Shown: one piece after another, positions 19,717-33,700 of the stretch
Layout of the letters: the number at the start of each line of letters is the position of its first letter
How positions within the stretch are numbered: the stretch's first letter is position 1
Source of the DNA: Entomortierella parvispora
Lineage: Eukaryota; Mortierellomycota; Mortierellomycetes; Mortierellales; Mortierellaceae
Assembly (NCBI GenBank): GCA_963573315.1
Contig: OY752144.1
Coordinates: 2,412,501-2,476,500 of the forward strand
DNA length: 64,000 nucleotides
Reading direction: 5' to 3'
Notes under the pieces: model-generated
Told to the model about the DNA's origin: nothing
The model's database searches: none
The model's input: the letters and a program-made list of their open reading frames with translations, nothing else
Made by a program: the position numbers and the translations under genes

Positions 19717-21209
19717 CTACCTAGTCGAGCCTTGGTATGTTGGGTCTTGACTAGGATAAGCAAACTTGGATTTGCTGCCGGGTGGTGGAGGTGGTCCCGT
19801 CTCGAGCGCGTGCATTACAGCGGCAGGCGAAGGTGCAGCCTCGATTCCTTTCTGCTCAGCCCGTGCACCAACAGGCCTTGACTTTCCCCATGAAACTCTA
19901 AGAGCAACACCCTGCAAATTAACGCCGCTTCCCGCCTTTTCAAATGCAAGCTCTGCAGCCATCCTTGTGGTAAAGTTCACAAATGCGCATTTGGATTTGA
20001 GAACAACGACAATCGACTTGATCTCTCCGAAAGCATAGAAGAATCCTCGGAGATCCTGCTCTTTGACATCCTCAGTGATGCCAGTGATAAACAGGGAAGT
20101 CTAAGGTAAAGGCATAGATATTAGTCATCATGTCTTCAACAAGATATACAAGATATTGTCCTATGCAAAGACAGTGCAGGTGGACGCAAGAACGTACAAT
20201 TGTCTGGTCCTCGGGGGGAGACATCTGCTTTCCGCCTCCAGCTCTTGGTCCAGACATCATCTTTCGAGCCACAGGGTCGTTGGTTCCGTAGTAACGGTCT
20301 TTGAGGTTTTGATGGTTCAATTCTCCACCAGCTGGCATCTCATGGCGGTAGGGACACTCTGCTCCTCGCGTGCAGTTTCCTTTAACAAAGAAGGAGCAAA
20401 TGTGCTGTCTGTTGCGTTTGTAATATGGCTCTGTCCGCTGAAGCTTCTTGAGCATCTCCCTTCCTGCAGACTCTGCTTTCCCGAATCCTCCTGAACCCAA
20501 TCCATTCTCAGTGCCTTGGAACTATTGCAAAAGGTAAATGAGTGTTATGAGGGATTAGTAAAGAGGTGCTGACAAATGTCTTCTGCTCCAAATTTATGGA
20601 TCCCGATCCTTACGTGTGCGTCCATGTTCTGTGCAAAGTATTCCTTATTGACATCAGACCGAGGTGCATTGTCCTCCAGACCGAGAGCTGTGTCGCGGAC
20701 CTGTACTGGCAGTCCAAATTCGAGATCCAACAAGCAAGTCTGACAGACATTCTTGACTTTGGAGCAGGTTTGGCAAATCTCTGTTTTCTTGAAGCGCATA
20801 CCAACCCCTGGGCACCATCTAAAGACTGTAAATGGTCGGGTGCAGACTTTACATTCCTTGGCCTGCGATTGCTTGGTCTACGAGGAGCAAAAAAAAAATA
20901 GTGTTCAGAATCACCTGGTCCTGATGGTCGTTCTTGGTCGATAGCTGCGCGCCCTGCATCCTTGAGGGTGCAGCATGTCATCGATAGATTACCATGCGCA
21001 GATACGGGTTGTCTCCGAGGCAAGTCTCGCAGAGAATGGGAAACTCCTAAAAGGTTCATCAAAAGAAATGGGATAAGTAACTCACAACCGTGATCAAATT
21101 GCCCTGTGATGCTCTCCTGTGATGTTTAGGTCCGAGTGCCAACAGGACAGAGGATCTTTACCGATTCTTCCCATGAGACTTTGTTGGGATCAGACTTGAT
21201 TTGTGACAT
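19717..21209 (-). CDS. SLT11: RBM22/Slt11 pre-mRNA splicing factor
   Basis: Five exons: 21162-21209, 20993-21046, 20614-20877, 20198-20521 and 19717-20100, all phase 0, giving 357 residues. The order matches RBM22/Slt11(Ecm2). First comes an N-terminal zinc module ([49 protein letters not shown]). Next is the YYKRNR linker, then a CCCH finger ([19 protein letters not shown]), then [12 protein letters not shown]. An RRM at ~230-305 begins [11 protein letters not shown], and the tail is Pro-rich. The protein is a component of the activated spliceosome that contacts U6 snRNA and the intron. It is shorter than human RBM22 (~420 residues) in the tail only. It is transcribed divergently from the coilin gene. 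Confidence 0.95.
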
Positions 21210-21550
21210 GCTGGGTGGGTGGGGCGATGACGATGATGTCGAGACGAGGAGAAAAGAGGAGAGGAGAGAATTAAGCGATGCGATGCGATGCAACGATGCA
21301 GAGATCAGAAAAAAAGAGGAAATACTTATCACGTGATGCCGAATTGCTTTGTGCCCACTCATGTTGTTTGAATGGATTCTTTGCTTCTCCTGCCATTGCC
21401 CCTGACACCTTGCTTGGACGACTCCTTCGATCGAATCCCCAGGACCGACTCTCAGGGCCACGCACTCTCGCCAATCGCCAAAGGTCTCCAAGACGCCCAA
21501 AATAAGGACATTGGTTCCATTCCATTGCAAAATAATCGCTACGCCGAAAG
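21210..21550. promoter_or_regulatory. Bidirectional promoter with CACGTG palindrome
   Basis: 341 bp separate the start codons of the RBM22 homologue and coilin. ATCACGTGAT at 21328-21337 is a perfect palindrome around an E-box core near the middle, the most obvious candidate for shared control. No TATA box is evident. Confidence 0.5.
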
Positions 21551-23449
21551 ATGCGTGTCAGACTCAGCTTTGAGGAGCCGTTGCCTCCATACAAGTGCTG
21601 GTACGAGGTGCCGGCTTCATGTTCCACTGTCAAAGACCTACAGCGGTCTATCCGGAAGGGCTTCAAGCTCGACAAGTTCTGCAAGACGACTCGTCTCGAC
21701 CTGGAAGGCTTTTTCCTCCTGCCCGCTTCCTCGATCAGTGGTTCCCTCAATGATGGCGATTTGTTACAGTAAGCTCAGATCCGACCACCTTGCAGGACTG
21801 ATATATCACGGATCAGCTTCTCTAATCACGTTCGTGCTTTGAATATTTTCCTTGTATAGAGTCATGATCCGCCGAAAATCAGATATCTTGCCTCCTCGAT
21901 CTCTTCCAGCAGCAGGCGGGAAGAAGCGTGAACGAGATGAGCAAGAGGCAAATTTGGATCGGGAAAAAAGCAAGCGCCAAAGAACCAGGAAAAGACCCCA
22001 AAGTCAGATCCAAAAGCCCATGGATTTGGCGAGTTCAAACAAACACACGGGAAAAGGAGCAGCGTCTGGAAATCAACAACCTCGCAAAAATAATGCCCAA
22101 TTTCCCAGCAAGAATCCTCAATCCTCATCCAAAACCACCTCAGCGAACTCTGGCAATCAACAACAGAAACTCAGTCAGGGTAGAATTGGAAGCGTGGGAA
22201 ACGGGAATGCTACACAAGGAAAGCAATCGCCAAAGAAGCCAGACGTGCTTCCACCAACAAAAGAGGTCGACAGCAAGTCGACTTCAAATGGTCAGCAGAA
22301 GCAGAGAAGGACGGTCAATCTGCCAACAAAACAGACCCAAGCGAATGCTGCGCCATCCAGTTCATCAGATAGCAGCAACGACAGCGATTCAGATAGCAGT
22401 GATTCAGATAGCGACTCGGACAGCAGTGATTCAGACAGCAGTGACTCGGATGATAGCGATTCATCAGATTCGAGCAGTGGCAGCGACAGCAGCATCGAGA
22501 TCATGACAGAGAACGTTTTCAATAAGACTGCTGCTCCTCCAGGAGCTGGCAGTGCCAGCACAAAGGGCAGAAACGCGCGCAGGAACGCACGCCTGAAAGA
22601 ATCGAGGAAGAAAAAACTTGCAGAGTTGAAAGCCGCCGTGTCCAGCGGTGCGTCTGTTGCAGAGCATGTCGCTTCTTCTCTTGTCGTGGATTCGCCGACC
22701 AAACCTGCTCCCGCAAAGGTCTTCATGACAACCGTTAAGCTTCAGGACCAAAATCCAACCAACAGAAAACAGAACCTGACTCGGAGCACAGTGACAAAAA
22801 CTCTTCAGCCTACAACTACCACGCTTGTCCCGCCTCACCAAACCTCAATAGCAGCTGGCGTCGAGTCTCAAGCTGTGGAGGTATCGTCGTCAAAGGCAAA
22901 GTCGACTCCTAACGAGGAGGATGAGGATGAGGGGTCTCGTGTTCCGCGCGACTACGAGTCTCTACCCAAGCACACAGGAGAGACGCGAGTTGGTGAAGTG
23001 ATCGCCTTCAAGGTATTTGAATTGTCGGGTATGAGGAATAGCTCAATGGTAGCCCAACCCAAACAAGAAGGAGCTAACTGGTGTACTACTTTGCATACAG
23101 ACATTAGAGATAGGCGCTGATTACTCTCCCATCATCTCAGACTTCAAGGTACGATAGATAACAATTCCAGGGTATATTGTTCGCGTGGACCATCTATTCT
23201 AACAGCTTCTTTTACTGCTTCACTCTATGCAATATCCAGGAAGCAAAGGTTCTCAAGTGGTCTGAGGTCGAAAAAGAGGCCGAAGTTCAACTTGCACGCA
23301 AGTTTAGGGAGCCTATCGAACTCGATGACGAAGGACGTCCAGTCATGGGCAAGTTTGAGGTCTATGACGAAGAGCAGTTTGAAATGGCGAGACGAGGCAT
23401 TGTCATTCTGGACATGCTGAGTCTTTTTGACTGCAGAGTGGTCTCCTAG
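21551..23449 (+). CDS. Coilin homologue
   Basis: Four exons: 21551-21768, 21860-23012, 23101-23148 and 23240-23449, giving 542 residues. The N-terminal ~75 residues (MRVRLSFEEPLPPYKCWYEV … LEGFFLLPASSISGSLNDGD) match the coilin self-association fold. A Lys/Arg-rich stretch, a low-complexity Gln/Asn/Lys region and a long Ser/Asp tract (~residues 235-290) follow. The C-terminal ~110 residues contain RDYESLPKHTGETRVGEVIAFK, then LEIGADYSPIISDFK, matching the atypical Tudor domain at the end of vertebrate and plant coilins. Coilin scaffolds Cajal bodies where snRNPs mature. It is absent from budding yeast, so a complete two-domain copy in a fungus is noteworthy. I am confident of both terminal domains; the middle is unconstrained. 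Confidence 0.88.
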
Positions 23450-24455
23450 GGAAGCCATGAAAATAAAAGCCTGGACTTCTTTTCTCGGGAAAGACCATTG
23501 TGATACTTGTGTGATATTTTGGGATTGAGGAGTTGGTTCTCGCCCCTGAGCTCCTTTGAATGACCGAGCGCGGGTCGGATAATTTGTGTTGAAACAAACA
23601 ACGCAGCGTAAGCCCAGGCGTGTGTGTTTGTGCTGAAAGGGACACGAGGGGAACAGACAATCACCGAATCAACAACGAAAAGGGTCTTCTGTGATCCATG
23701 TGGCCCATGCCCGATGTCTCCTATTTGGTTGGGATATGGGATTTTAGGGGCGGTCCGAGAGACAAAGGTCGTGTATGTTGACAAAAAGGAGCCCGCCTAG
23801 AGCTCGCTGTCGAACACATGCTGGACCACGCTGAACTGGCTGCCATGTGCCGCGATGTTTCTTGCTTCGTCAAGCCAGCGCCAGTAGCTACTCGACAAGA
23901 AGAGAGAGAGGCAGAGAGAAAGAGAGAAAGAGAACCATGGGGCGGCGGTGGTCACGTCCTGAAGCCTCAGGCACGCGAGCGTGGCGAAACACCCAAAGGA
24001 GGAAAGCAAGCAAGCACGGGAGGGGCTGGTCGCTTTGAATGATGCATCACAACGAAAGGAGGATCCGTGGCTTTTTGTTTCCTCTCTCTCGCTCTTGCTC
24101 TTTCCTCCTTCACCTCTTCCTTTTCCATTTCCTCTCGTTTCTCCTCTCCTTCCTTCCCTGCTCGTCCATCTATCCTTTTCATTGCAGCAGACCCAGCCTC
24201 GGCTCCCTTGGCGCACACGTTTGACCCCCATTCTTCTCTTACATCATTCCCTCCATCTCCCAAACAGTTTCAGTCGACCATACCGATATCGGGGCGCATT
24301 TAACGACCACATATAGAGCTCTCTTGCCCTTGTTTCATCCATTCACACCCATTCACGACCACTTTCCACGCCAAGCACAGCCTTTCTCCTAACCAGCAAG
24401 ACCAAGACCGACTTCGTTGTCCTTCACCCTTCTTTTAAAAAGAATACCTCTTTGA
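23450..24455. other. Intergenic between coilin and the M28 protease
   Basis: No coding signal. It contains a GAGA-rich patch near 23903-23935 and a long C/T-rich tract at 24070-24450 that is probably the promoter and leader of the protease gene. Confidence 0.5.
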
Positions 24456-27401
24456 ATGGAAGCCATCGGTGCACTCAAGCAGCGCCATTTCAACAGTGCC
24501 TTTGAAAATGACGACGACCCTCTAGCTATGTTCTCACCCGAAAAACTGGTAGATGCTGCAATACGATCGCCCTTCAGTCATTTCGACCTCAGTACTCTCG
24601 ATGGCGACCGTGCAGGCAAGAAAAGGCACTCGATGTTTTCGGGTAAAAAAACGATTTTCGCGGCCTGGGGCCTCTTGATCGGGTTCCTGGCCTTGATCTC
24701 GGCGATTACTTTCCAGATCCACTACAGTCTGCCAACCCCTGTCTACGCAGGACGAAACCCCGTCACAGGCCAGCCTCAGTTTTCAGAAGAGAATGTCCGT
24801 CAAGTCGTAAGGTACATGACTCGCGATATTGGATATCGCGTCGTGGGTACAGAACAAGAGCAGGAAACCAAGGCCTATCTCATCAAGGAGCTCAGCGCGT
24901 TGCGAGAGCAGGCGCAGATCGAGTCCTTGCGGGGAGCCCAGAAGCTTCCCAACTTTGATATATGGGTTCAGGTGGGCGACGGCTCCCATCGTTTCGATTT
25001 CATGTCGAAAGGTAAGAGCATGATCTTGATAAGGGCAAGGCTCGATCAGAACGAGGCGACTCCTGGAAGCTAATAGTTTCCATTTTCGTTGCAACCTTGC
25101 CATCAGTGGTCATGAAAATGTACACAAACATGACCAACATTATCGTGCGGCTCTCCTGTGGCCCAGAGTGCGATGAAAACTCGATCCTTCTCAATGCCCA
25201 CTACGACACCACGCTTGGCAGCCCTGGTGCAGCGGATGATGCTCTTGGCTGTGGGGTGATGATGGAGATCATCCGAATTATGTCTCTTCGACGTGCGCCA
25301 AAGAAGAACAGCGTCATTTTTTGTAAGCGTACAAACAAAGGACCTTTTTGATTCGTGGCATGTGTCTTGTTCCTGTAGGCCTTTTTGGACTAAAGCCCGA
25401 TTTTGCTTCCCTGTTTCAGTATTCAATGGCGGTGAAGAGTCCTTGCAAGATGCGTCGCACTCTTTCATTACCGGTCACGAGCTCAAGGACAGGGTCCGAG
25501 CAGTCGTTAATCTGGAGGCATGTGGAACTAGTGGGCCTGAGGTTCTCTTCCAAGCCAATTCCCGTGAGATGATCGAAGCCTACGGCACGGTGCCATATCC
25601 ACACGGAACAGTCTTGGCAAACGACCTGTTTGCCACGGGGTTGATCCTGTCAGACACTGACTTTCGTCAGTTTGTTGACCACGGCAACCTCACGGGCCTC
25701 GATATGGCCGTCTACAAGAACAGTTACCTATACCATACCCACCTTGACCTCGATGAGTTCATGGAAGCCGGATTACCCCAACATATGGGGGAAAATGCTC
25801 TGGCATTGGCTACCTACCTAACTGAGACAGCCAATCTCGTGAATCTCGAGCGCACGTCCAGCGTGGTATTCTTTGATGTTTTTGGCCAGTTCTTTGTCTC
25901 GTACTCCTGGACATCCGCCCTTCGTGCACATGTCCTGATCGGAGGTCTGGCCTTGTTTACGATGGTCACTGGAATCTCCCGTCCCGCCATCCGAGGCACG
26001 CTGTCTATCCTCCTTTCATTTATCGCCGCCCTACTTCTCCCCAACTTTACCGTGGTCCTGCTTCAAGCTCTTGGCACTCCCATGCAGTGGTTCTCGCACG
26101 AATGGTTGTCGGTTGGTTTATTTGGACCGGTGGCGATTGCAGGGATGTTCTCGGTTCAGTATCTATTCCATGACAAACGTGCCAGCAGTGCAGCCAACGA
26201 ACTGAGTACCTTGTCGGGACTGCAACTCTTCTTCACTTTGACATTGGTGGGAGCATCCGCAGTCGGTCTGGCTAGCAGCTACGTTTTTGCGCTCTTCACT
26301 CTGAGCTTTACTGCCGGTCTGATATTCAACCACAGAAAGGCAGCTTCCGTGATCAAGAGCGGCTCCGAGGTGACTCGGGTCGACTACGCGACATACTTTG
26401 TCATCGCCACTATGCCCACGGCCTACTTTACGTTTGTCATGTATAGTCTCTTGGATATGTTTATTCCATTGACTGGACGCATTGGAGTTGACGCACCTGT
26501 TGACAATATTGTCGCAGTAATGTCGGGATTTGTCGCGTTTGTGTTTTGTCCTCCCCTGCTCGCATTTTCCCATCGATTCGGCCGCGCAGCCTTGAAACGT
26601 ATCATCTTTGGACTGGTGGCTCTGCACATTATCACGGTCCTGATCTCGTCTGCAGTCATGTACCCGTATGACGAGCTCCATCCGAAGCGCGTCTTTGTAC
26701 AGCACCTCCGCAACATGACTTCGGGAGAATCCGTCTTGTACTTAGCACACGCGGACCCAGGCCCATTCTATGAGCCTTATGTGACTGAAGTTCAGGCCAT
26801 GTTCAAGAGCGAGGCCCAGTTCAGGAGTGCGAGCGCCAATCCAAGTGACTGGAATGCAATCTATCCTTTTAACCAGTTCTTGGAATCGTATGTGCTGGAC
26901 ATGACGGGCTATATTCGTGGTCAAACGAACAACAGGACGATAGCAGAGTCAACGCGGCCACTCACCGAGTTGATCAAGGACGCACCAAAGCTTTTTGCAG
27001 AGAACGTCCAATACGATCCCAAGACAGGGCTGAGACGATTGACTGTACTGTGCACGCACCCAAATTATATCTGGACGGTGGCGAGCTTTGACACACATCT
27101 GGGGTCATGGTCTTTGGGTTCTTCGGATCCATTTCCCTACTCGACGCACTATGTGATCCGCCATGTGGGTGGGCATGTAAGCGATAGCTGGCGGGTAGAT
27201 CTGGAGTATTACGCCACAGGGCCGGATGACAAGCTCCGAGTGGAGCTGACGGCGATGGAGACGGAGGGCTTTGGAAAAGACACGGAGCGAGAGTTGGAGG
27301 GCAGTGGCGAGATTGGGGTGATGCGGCAGATCGTGAAGACGAGGCCGGTGTGGGCCACGCTGACGTACTTTTCGATCCTGACGGACACGTTTGAGCTGTG
27401 A
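24456..27401 (+). CDS. M28 membrane metalloprotease (Pff1/ERMP1 type)
   Basis: Three exons: 24456-25011, 25107-25322 and 25420-27401, giving 917 residues. One transmembrane helix lies at ~67-87 (FAAWGLLIGFLALISAITF). A luminal M28 peptidase domain follows with all expected zinc and catalytic positions: AHYDT, SPGAADDALG, NGGEES, NLEACG and the YHTHLD histidine. About eight membrane helices occupy the middle, and a ~190-residue luminal domain ends the protein. This is the layout of yeast vacuolar membrane protease Pff1 and animal ER metallopeptidase ERMP1/FXNA. Substrates are not known. The first ATG precedes the cytosolic leader and gives the expected topology. Confidence 0.93.
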
Positions 27402-27771
27402 ACAGAGAGAGAAACAGACAGACTCGGCTTGCCACCAAAAATATATAAAATAAAAAACAAGTTTATTATATTCCAGACTATTTACTGCGATAAAAATAAA
27501 ATGAAATGCACAGTAGATGCGATCAAGGAACGACACTAAAAAATGGTGGCGTGGGGCGGGGCTGGGCGTTTCTTTTCTTTTTCTTTTTTCGCGAGATTGC
27601 CTTTCTTTTGCCTTCATTCCTTTTCATTCGGCTTCCCTTTCCTGCGCTCTCTTCCTTTGTTCTTTCCTGTCCCTCCCTCCTCCTTTGCCCTCCCGCCCCA
27701 GTCAGTCGGCCCTTGTTCTCTCCACCCACTGCAGCTGTGCGGGCGACCAAATGTCCGTCTAAGTCTCCATC
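27402..27771. other. Short intergenic and SCC2 leader
   Basis: AATAAA-like signals follow the protease stop; a T/C-rich promoter precedes the cohesin-loader start. Nothing else is seen. Confidence 0.5.
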
Positions 27772-30700
27772 ATGGCCGACCCAGCTGGATTCCCCATTCA
27801 GCAGCGCCCTTTGCCACCAATTCAGGAACACTCTCCCATCCCTCCTTCAATGCGTCCACTCTCACCAACCGCCTTCATGCCTGCTCACACACAAGCTGTT
27901 GCGCCGGGCGCCCAAGGGTCAGAGTCCCTCGCCCTGAGCCAGAGTCACGTTCCCACAACTGCACAGTCTGGCCTGCAGTACTGTGCCTTGGCCTCGATCA
28001 CCTCAACCGATTCTGGTATGTGGAGCTTTTATGCGCCTGTGCTGGGAGCAGAAAGTCATAAAGTCATAAACCAACCAGTATCCTGACCAGTTCGCAACAA
28101 AACTTCTTCCTTGTTTCCATCATAGTCTTACGGGACCTTCCTTCGCTCACCGTCGCGTTTCATGAGTTTGAAGTCACGCATGCCAGGGATCCGGTCATCC
28201 GCGCCGTATTGGCCCAAGAGGGACTCTCACAGCATAGCAACAACTTTGAGAGAGAGTATCTCAAGTCTATTGTCGCCAGCGCCAATGTCGAAAGCATGTA
28301 TGTTCTTTCCTTCTTGCCGAGCCCTTTTTTTACGAAAACGAAGAAGGAAGTGTGCCAATTGGACTAACAATGCTCGTTGATGTATTAGTCGTTTTCAAGA
28401 GGCCGCCCAGATTACCTCGAGTCCAGAGTCCTTTATACCACAGTTTGATTTTCCACTCGCCAGTCTTTCAGAGGTGATCCTCGAACACTGCACCCAAGCT
28501 CAGTCACATTCAGGAAATGTTCATTCGCTTCAAAGGGTCGACCCTTATGTCGCTCTCCTGCAACTCCGGCAAAGCCCGTTGCAGCCTCCATCATTGCCAA
28601 TGTCATCGTCAACAACACTCGCACCCTCCACTGTCGATGGAAGAAACGCGACATCCTTACAAAAGGAGCAGATTCCCCTGAGAGCTCCAATGTCCCAGAA
28701 GCGAAGCGCACATGATAGTACAGACGACGAGCTTGAAAAGAGGAAGGCAAGAGCTCCCAAAAAGATCAAATCTCGACCTGCCTCTTCTACCGCTGATCCG
28801 AACCACGCTAAAGTGCGACATTCAAGCCCAGCCAAATCGGGATCTTCAACTCCTGTTCCTCGAACAGCAGAGACTGCCCAGGACCTTGGTAAATGAAGCC
28901 TTTTTTCTGAACCCATGCTCGAATGCGCTTTTGAATGAAAAGACCTAACCAAATTTTGCTTTCTAGACCCAGTTTCAGATTTCGAGGATACTATCTCCGA
29001 GTTTTTGGAATGCCCACAGGAAGAAGAATCTATAGAGGGTGTCGCGCGGCGCACCTTGACCATCCTTGAATTGAAGCATTTGGAACGATCTGTGGATGAT
29101 CTATCGAATCGTGGACTTATTGCAGAGGTGCAAATCGATACCATGGCGACGCTGTTGCGGTATCTGGACCGGTCGATGAGCCATTTTGAATCTCTTGAAA
29201 TACTGGAGGGTGTTGGATCTGGGGCCACCGAAAGCAGCATGGATACTGGCAAAGGCTTGAGCGGGATGCTTGACGCGATAATGCTATCTCTGCAGCATGC
29301 GTTGTTGAGCTTGGTCATTCTAAATGCCCGAGGTCTTGCGCAACACTTATTCCCAGAAGAGCTGTTGCTTACTTCGCTCAGCGTGTTCAAGACTCGCCTA
29401 GAAAAATTCCTCGCTCCGGCTCTCGAGTTCTCAAAGGAAGATAACGGTCTCGGTAGAGGATCTGCTGTATTCAAAGGAATTTCCGAGAGTGATTCTTTGA
29501 AAAGACAGATGTTGTCTCTGGTCAGGATTACATGCGACATTGCCGGGAAGCTTCGTAGTACTGGAGATGCAGATCTGTCGGATGACATCGTCGTCAAATT
29601 TGTTTACATCGCCTTGTCTCTTTTCTTTGTCGATACGAGCTCTGAAATGTTGGTTGGACTTACCGAGGCAGAGTCGATGAAACAGGCAGGGTCGAGTCTC
29701 ATGAGATTGGTAAGAGGTTGCTCTTGGTTCTTTTCTTCTGTTGCTCTGGCTCTGGCGGCCATTCTGTGATTAGCTTGCATACTGACACAACTGTCACGGT
29801 ATTTAATTTGCGATTAAGCTGTTTGCAAAGCACCAAAGCCAGCGAGCTTGGATATTGGAAGAAATCCTTTCATTGCTCATCAAACTACCCCATGGCAAAA
29901 AGGTCGTCAAGTCTTACAGGTAGGGACTGGCTCTACAATAGGGCATCATATACATATGGGAGAGGAGGGATCGGCGGCCAACTGAGTAACCTTTTGCTTT
30001 TTGTTAGATTAACTGACGGGTCTAGGATTCATGCTTCGTCTGCTCTGCTCATGCAGCTGGTTCATATGTGTGCCGAGTGCCCCACTGCCCAAAGTCTTCC
30101 TGTTGACTTTCAAGAACTGCCACGTTCAACGCAAAAGATTGAGCTGCAAAAGGTACACGGTTGGCCAACGACTGCTTTTCAGCCCTAGAGACTATTCATT
30201 TGTAATAACAATGGAACTCATCGTTTGGCTAATAGATCCAGGACAGTGTGCGGCTTGTTATGGAGGGAGCAAAGTCCAGCGTCGGTTATATTTTCAACAT
30301 TTTGCTCTCACGTTGTACCAAAGCAACAAAGTCGTCTCTGGACGCTGATTACAAGGCTGTGTTGGACGAGCTACTGAGCGATCTACTTACAGTTCTGGGT
30401 CAGCCAGAATGGCCAAGCGCTGAACTATACCTCTTCTTGTTCAGCAAGGCCATGGTAAGCGATATTTTTACTGTGAAGAGGGTATTGTTCCTGCTTCACA
30501 TCTTTAACACCCTTCGCTTTGTAGGCGCGATTCTTGGACGACACTAAAGCAGACACCGCATCACGAATCATGGCTGTGGACTGTCTAGGATCGATTGCGG
30601 CAAAAATCAAAACCATCTCCAACGAACTAGAAAAGGCTGCAGAGCAAGGAACGGGCGACGGCAAAGAGGAAACTCGGCCCTTCTACGGAGAGATCACTTT

Positions 30701-33700
30701 TGGGACCAGGTTACCAGATGTACTGTACTTGCAAGCGAACTACAATGGCGTCGTTGGTTATCTTGGCTCACAAGAAGTCAATGATCCTGCACTGAAAGCA
30801 GCCAAGAACTCTTGGATTGCTCAGTGGTTGATGTCGATTTGCTCCGCAGCCACAAAAGACGTTGAGGCAGATCAATGGAAGGAGGAGTGCTGGAATACCT
30901 TAGCATTGGAGGCTTGCAAGTGCTGGAAGCTGTTCAATAACCGGGACCGTGACACGCGCTCGTCGTCGCCAGTAGTCCGTAAATCGATCATTCGGAATTC
31001 CGCCTACCTAACTTCTCGGCAAAGTTTGTTCCTCTCATTCGACATGCTGTTGTCAAGGATTCTAGTGACTCTTGAGAGCGGTGCTATTACTCTTCGTGCA
31101 AAGTCTCTCAAGGCGCTATCTTTAATTGTTATTGGCGACTATGGAGTACTTTCTCAGCAGAATGTTCGCAAGACAGTCGCACTGCGACTGCAGGATCAAA
31201 GCCCTTCGGTTCGCGATGCAGCTGTTGAAATGGTCGGAAAGTACATGGTGCAGGATACGAAAATCCGGAAGGCTTACTACGACATTGTCACTGACCGCAT
31301 CTCCGTAAGTGTCCGAGAATGTTTTTGAGTGAACTTGTCTGGACTAGTAAGATGTTGTGTCTAATACCCTTTTCATTTCTTCTCTCGAAATGTAGGACAC
31401 TGGGTTGAACGTTCGAAAGCGAGTAATCCGCCTGCTGCGGGACATGTATTCTGTTTCGGACAATGCAACAACCAGGAGCGACATTTCTCAGAAACTGTTG
31501 CTTCGTGTGAACGATGTCGAGACTTCAGTTAGAGAGTTGGCCCTCAAGAGCGTGAGCGAGGTCGTCTTTCGCCAGTTTATTTCTGTGACTGCATCCACTG
31601 CAGAGGACCATGGGGACTCGAGACGGCCAGTGCACGATGGATTCGTGAGTTCTTCTCAGAAAAGGGAGGTCTCGAGACACACGCGAACTCTGGTTGATAT
31701 GGTGGGACAGCTCTCTGCTCAACAAGACGAGGCCTTTGGCTCTGTGATTACGAATCTGCTTAAGAAAGAACGTGGTCACCATGATTTCAATCCAACCGCA
31801 GCTGGTCAAGACTTTGGGAGAGCCTGCACTGCCATCGTTGACTGTTTGGTCGATCTTATTCAGACTCTTCAGGACGAAGACGCGCCGAAATCCGCCGTTA
31901 CCTTTACTGTGCACACTCTGTTCACTTTTGTCAGAGCCGAACCCCGATTAATGGACGCCAAGCATCTTGGCTCACTCTTGGTCTATCTTCATTGTTCAAC
32001 GACTTCAGAAGATTGGCGGATCACCATGTTCGTCCTGCGGATCTTTCAGAGCGCCGTGCCGGTTGCCAAAGACGTTTCAGTAATGGATGCACAAACGGCG
32101 GAGAAGTTGTCACTGGCTCTTGTTGCGAAATGTCCGGTGGTGTTGCTTCCTGAAGCCGTCAGTGTCCTGAGTCTGATTGTAAGGCTGTTGACGATCCATC
32201 CGATGCGGATTTGCAAGTTCTTTCAGACATGTGTGGGGCTACTCAGCACGGATGCTCGAATGCTGCTCCAAGGTCAGGCAATCCATGAGAACAAAACTCG
32301 AAGGCTCATCACAATTGTAGGGTTGTTGTGTCAGCACTTTCCGTTCTCACAAATTATTGCAGAAACCCCGAAAGAGCCTTATCTGGAAGATCTAAAAGTG
32401 TCCATGTTGCCAACGACGGAGGAGCATGTTTTCAATCTTCTTGTGTCGCTTTGTGTTCCTACAAACTCTGGGGCCATTCAACAAGGAGCACTCCAATCAT
32501 TAGGTAATAAGGGACCTCACCAGATTATAGGAATAGCTGCAACAATAGCTGACGAACAGTTGTTGTTTATTCTTTGTTTTCATAGGCTTTGTGTTCCTGT
32601 CCTTTCCGGGGCTCATGAATTCACCCCACAGTCATCTTATCATGGATGCGGTCTTTGCAGGAGACGATAGCGACATGAAGATTAAGCTTCTTTCCGTTTA
32701 CTTCAACTTTCTGGCAAAGATCCAAAGCACTTCGACCGTCTCAGATGAAAGCCCAACAAGTAACAATCTGATCGCCAAAGCTGAGGATCACATGGATGCT
32801 GGGGTCGGTAGCTCCATTATGCAGCGATACCTAGATCGTGTGTTACAGTGTGCGCTTTTGGACGATCGCGCCTTGCAGGAAGCTGCTGTTGATGTTATTG
32901 GCCAGGTAACATCGCAGGCGTTGGTTCATCCCATACTTTGCATGCCGGTGGCAATTGCACTCGAGGCTAGTGACGATCCTATGTTGAGTGATAGAGCTTT
33001 CAGGATTCACCGCGAACTTCATGACAAGCATGCCTCGTTGATTTATTCAAAAAGCACGGAGTGCGTTCGCACCATGTACCTCTACAGAAACGTCGTTGGG
33101 GCTTCAATGGACACTCCAGGTAAGCAAATGGTCCATTTCTAGTTTGTTGGAATGTTCTGAGAAAGTTGTGCACTGAACGCATGTGACCCCTTGTAGGATA
33201 CCGAGTGGTTCCAGAGACGAATCAAGCTAAGGCCCTGTTGGATACAATGTACAGTCTAGCAAGCGAAAAGCGACAGACAAGGAATACACTCTTATCGGGA
33301 CTAGTCAAAGCTCTTGATGTAGACCTAACTGTAAAGGACGTGCAAGTGGACGGCGACTACGCGCGATTCATTGCTGAGAACCTTGCATACCTGCCATACA
33401 GGACGATGGAGGAGTTGTACCTGGTGATGTTTTATCTGAACAGGATTATTGCCGGTACTGGCATGACGCTGTTGGAGAGCCTCCTGGAGATGTCAGGGTC
33501 CACATCCTTGACTGGCAATCAGTTGTCCAAAAAGAAGTCAGTTCAAGCGCAGCCTCGAGGAAAAATCAACGGGAGCAACAAGAAAATCACCAAGAAAGGA
33601 AAGGAGCCTACGCCAGTTGTCGCAGGTGAAGACGAGTCGGGAGAGGATACAGCAGAGCTGTCAGGACCCGAGGCAGCTTATGGCGGACGTATTGCTACGA

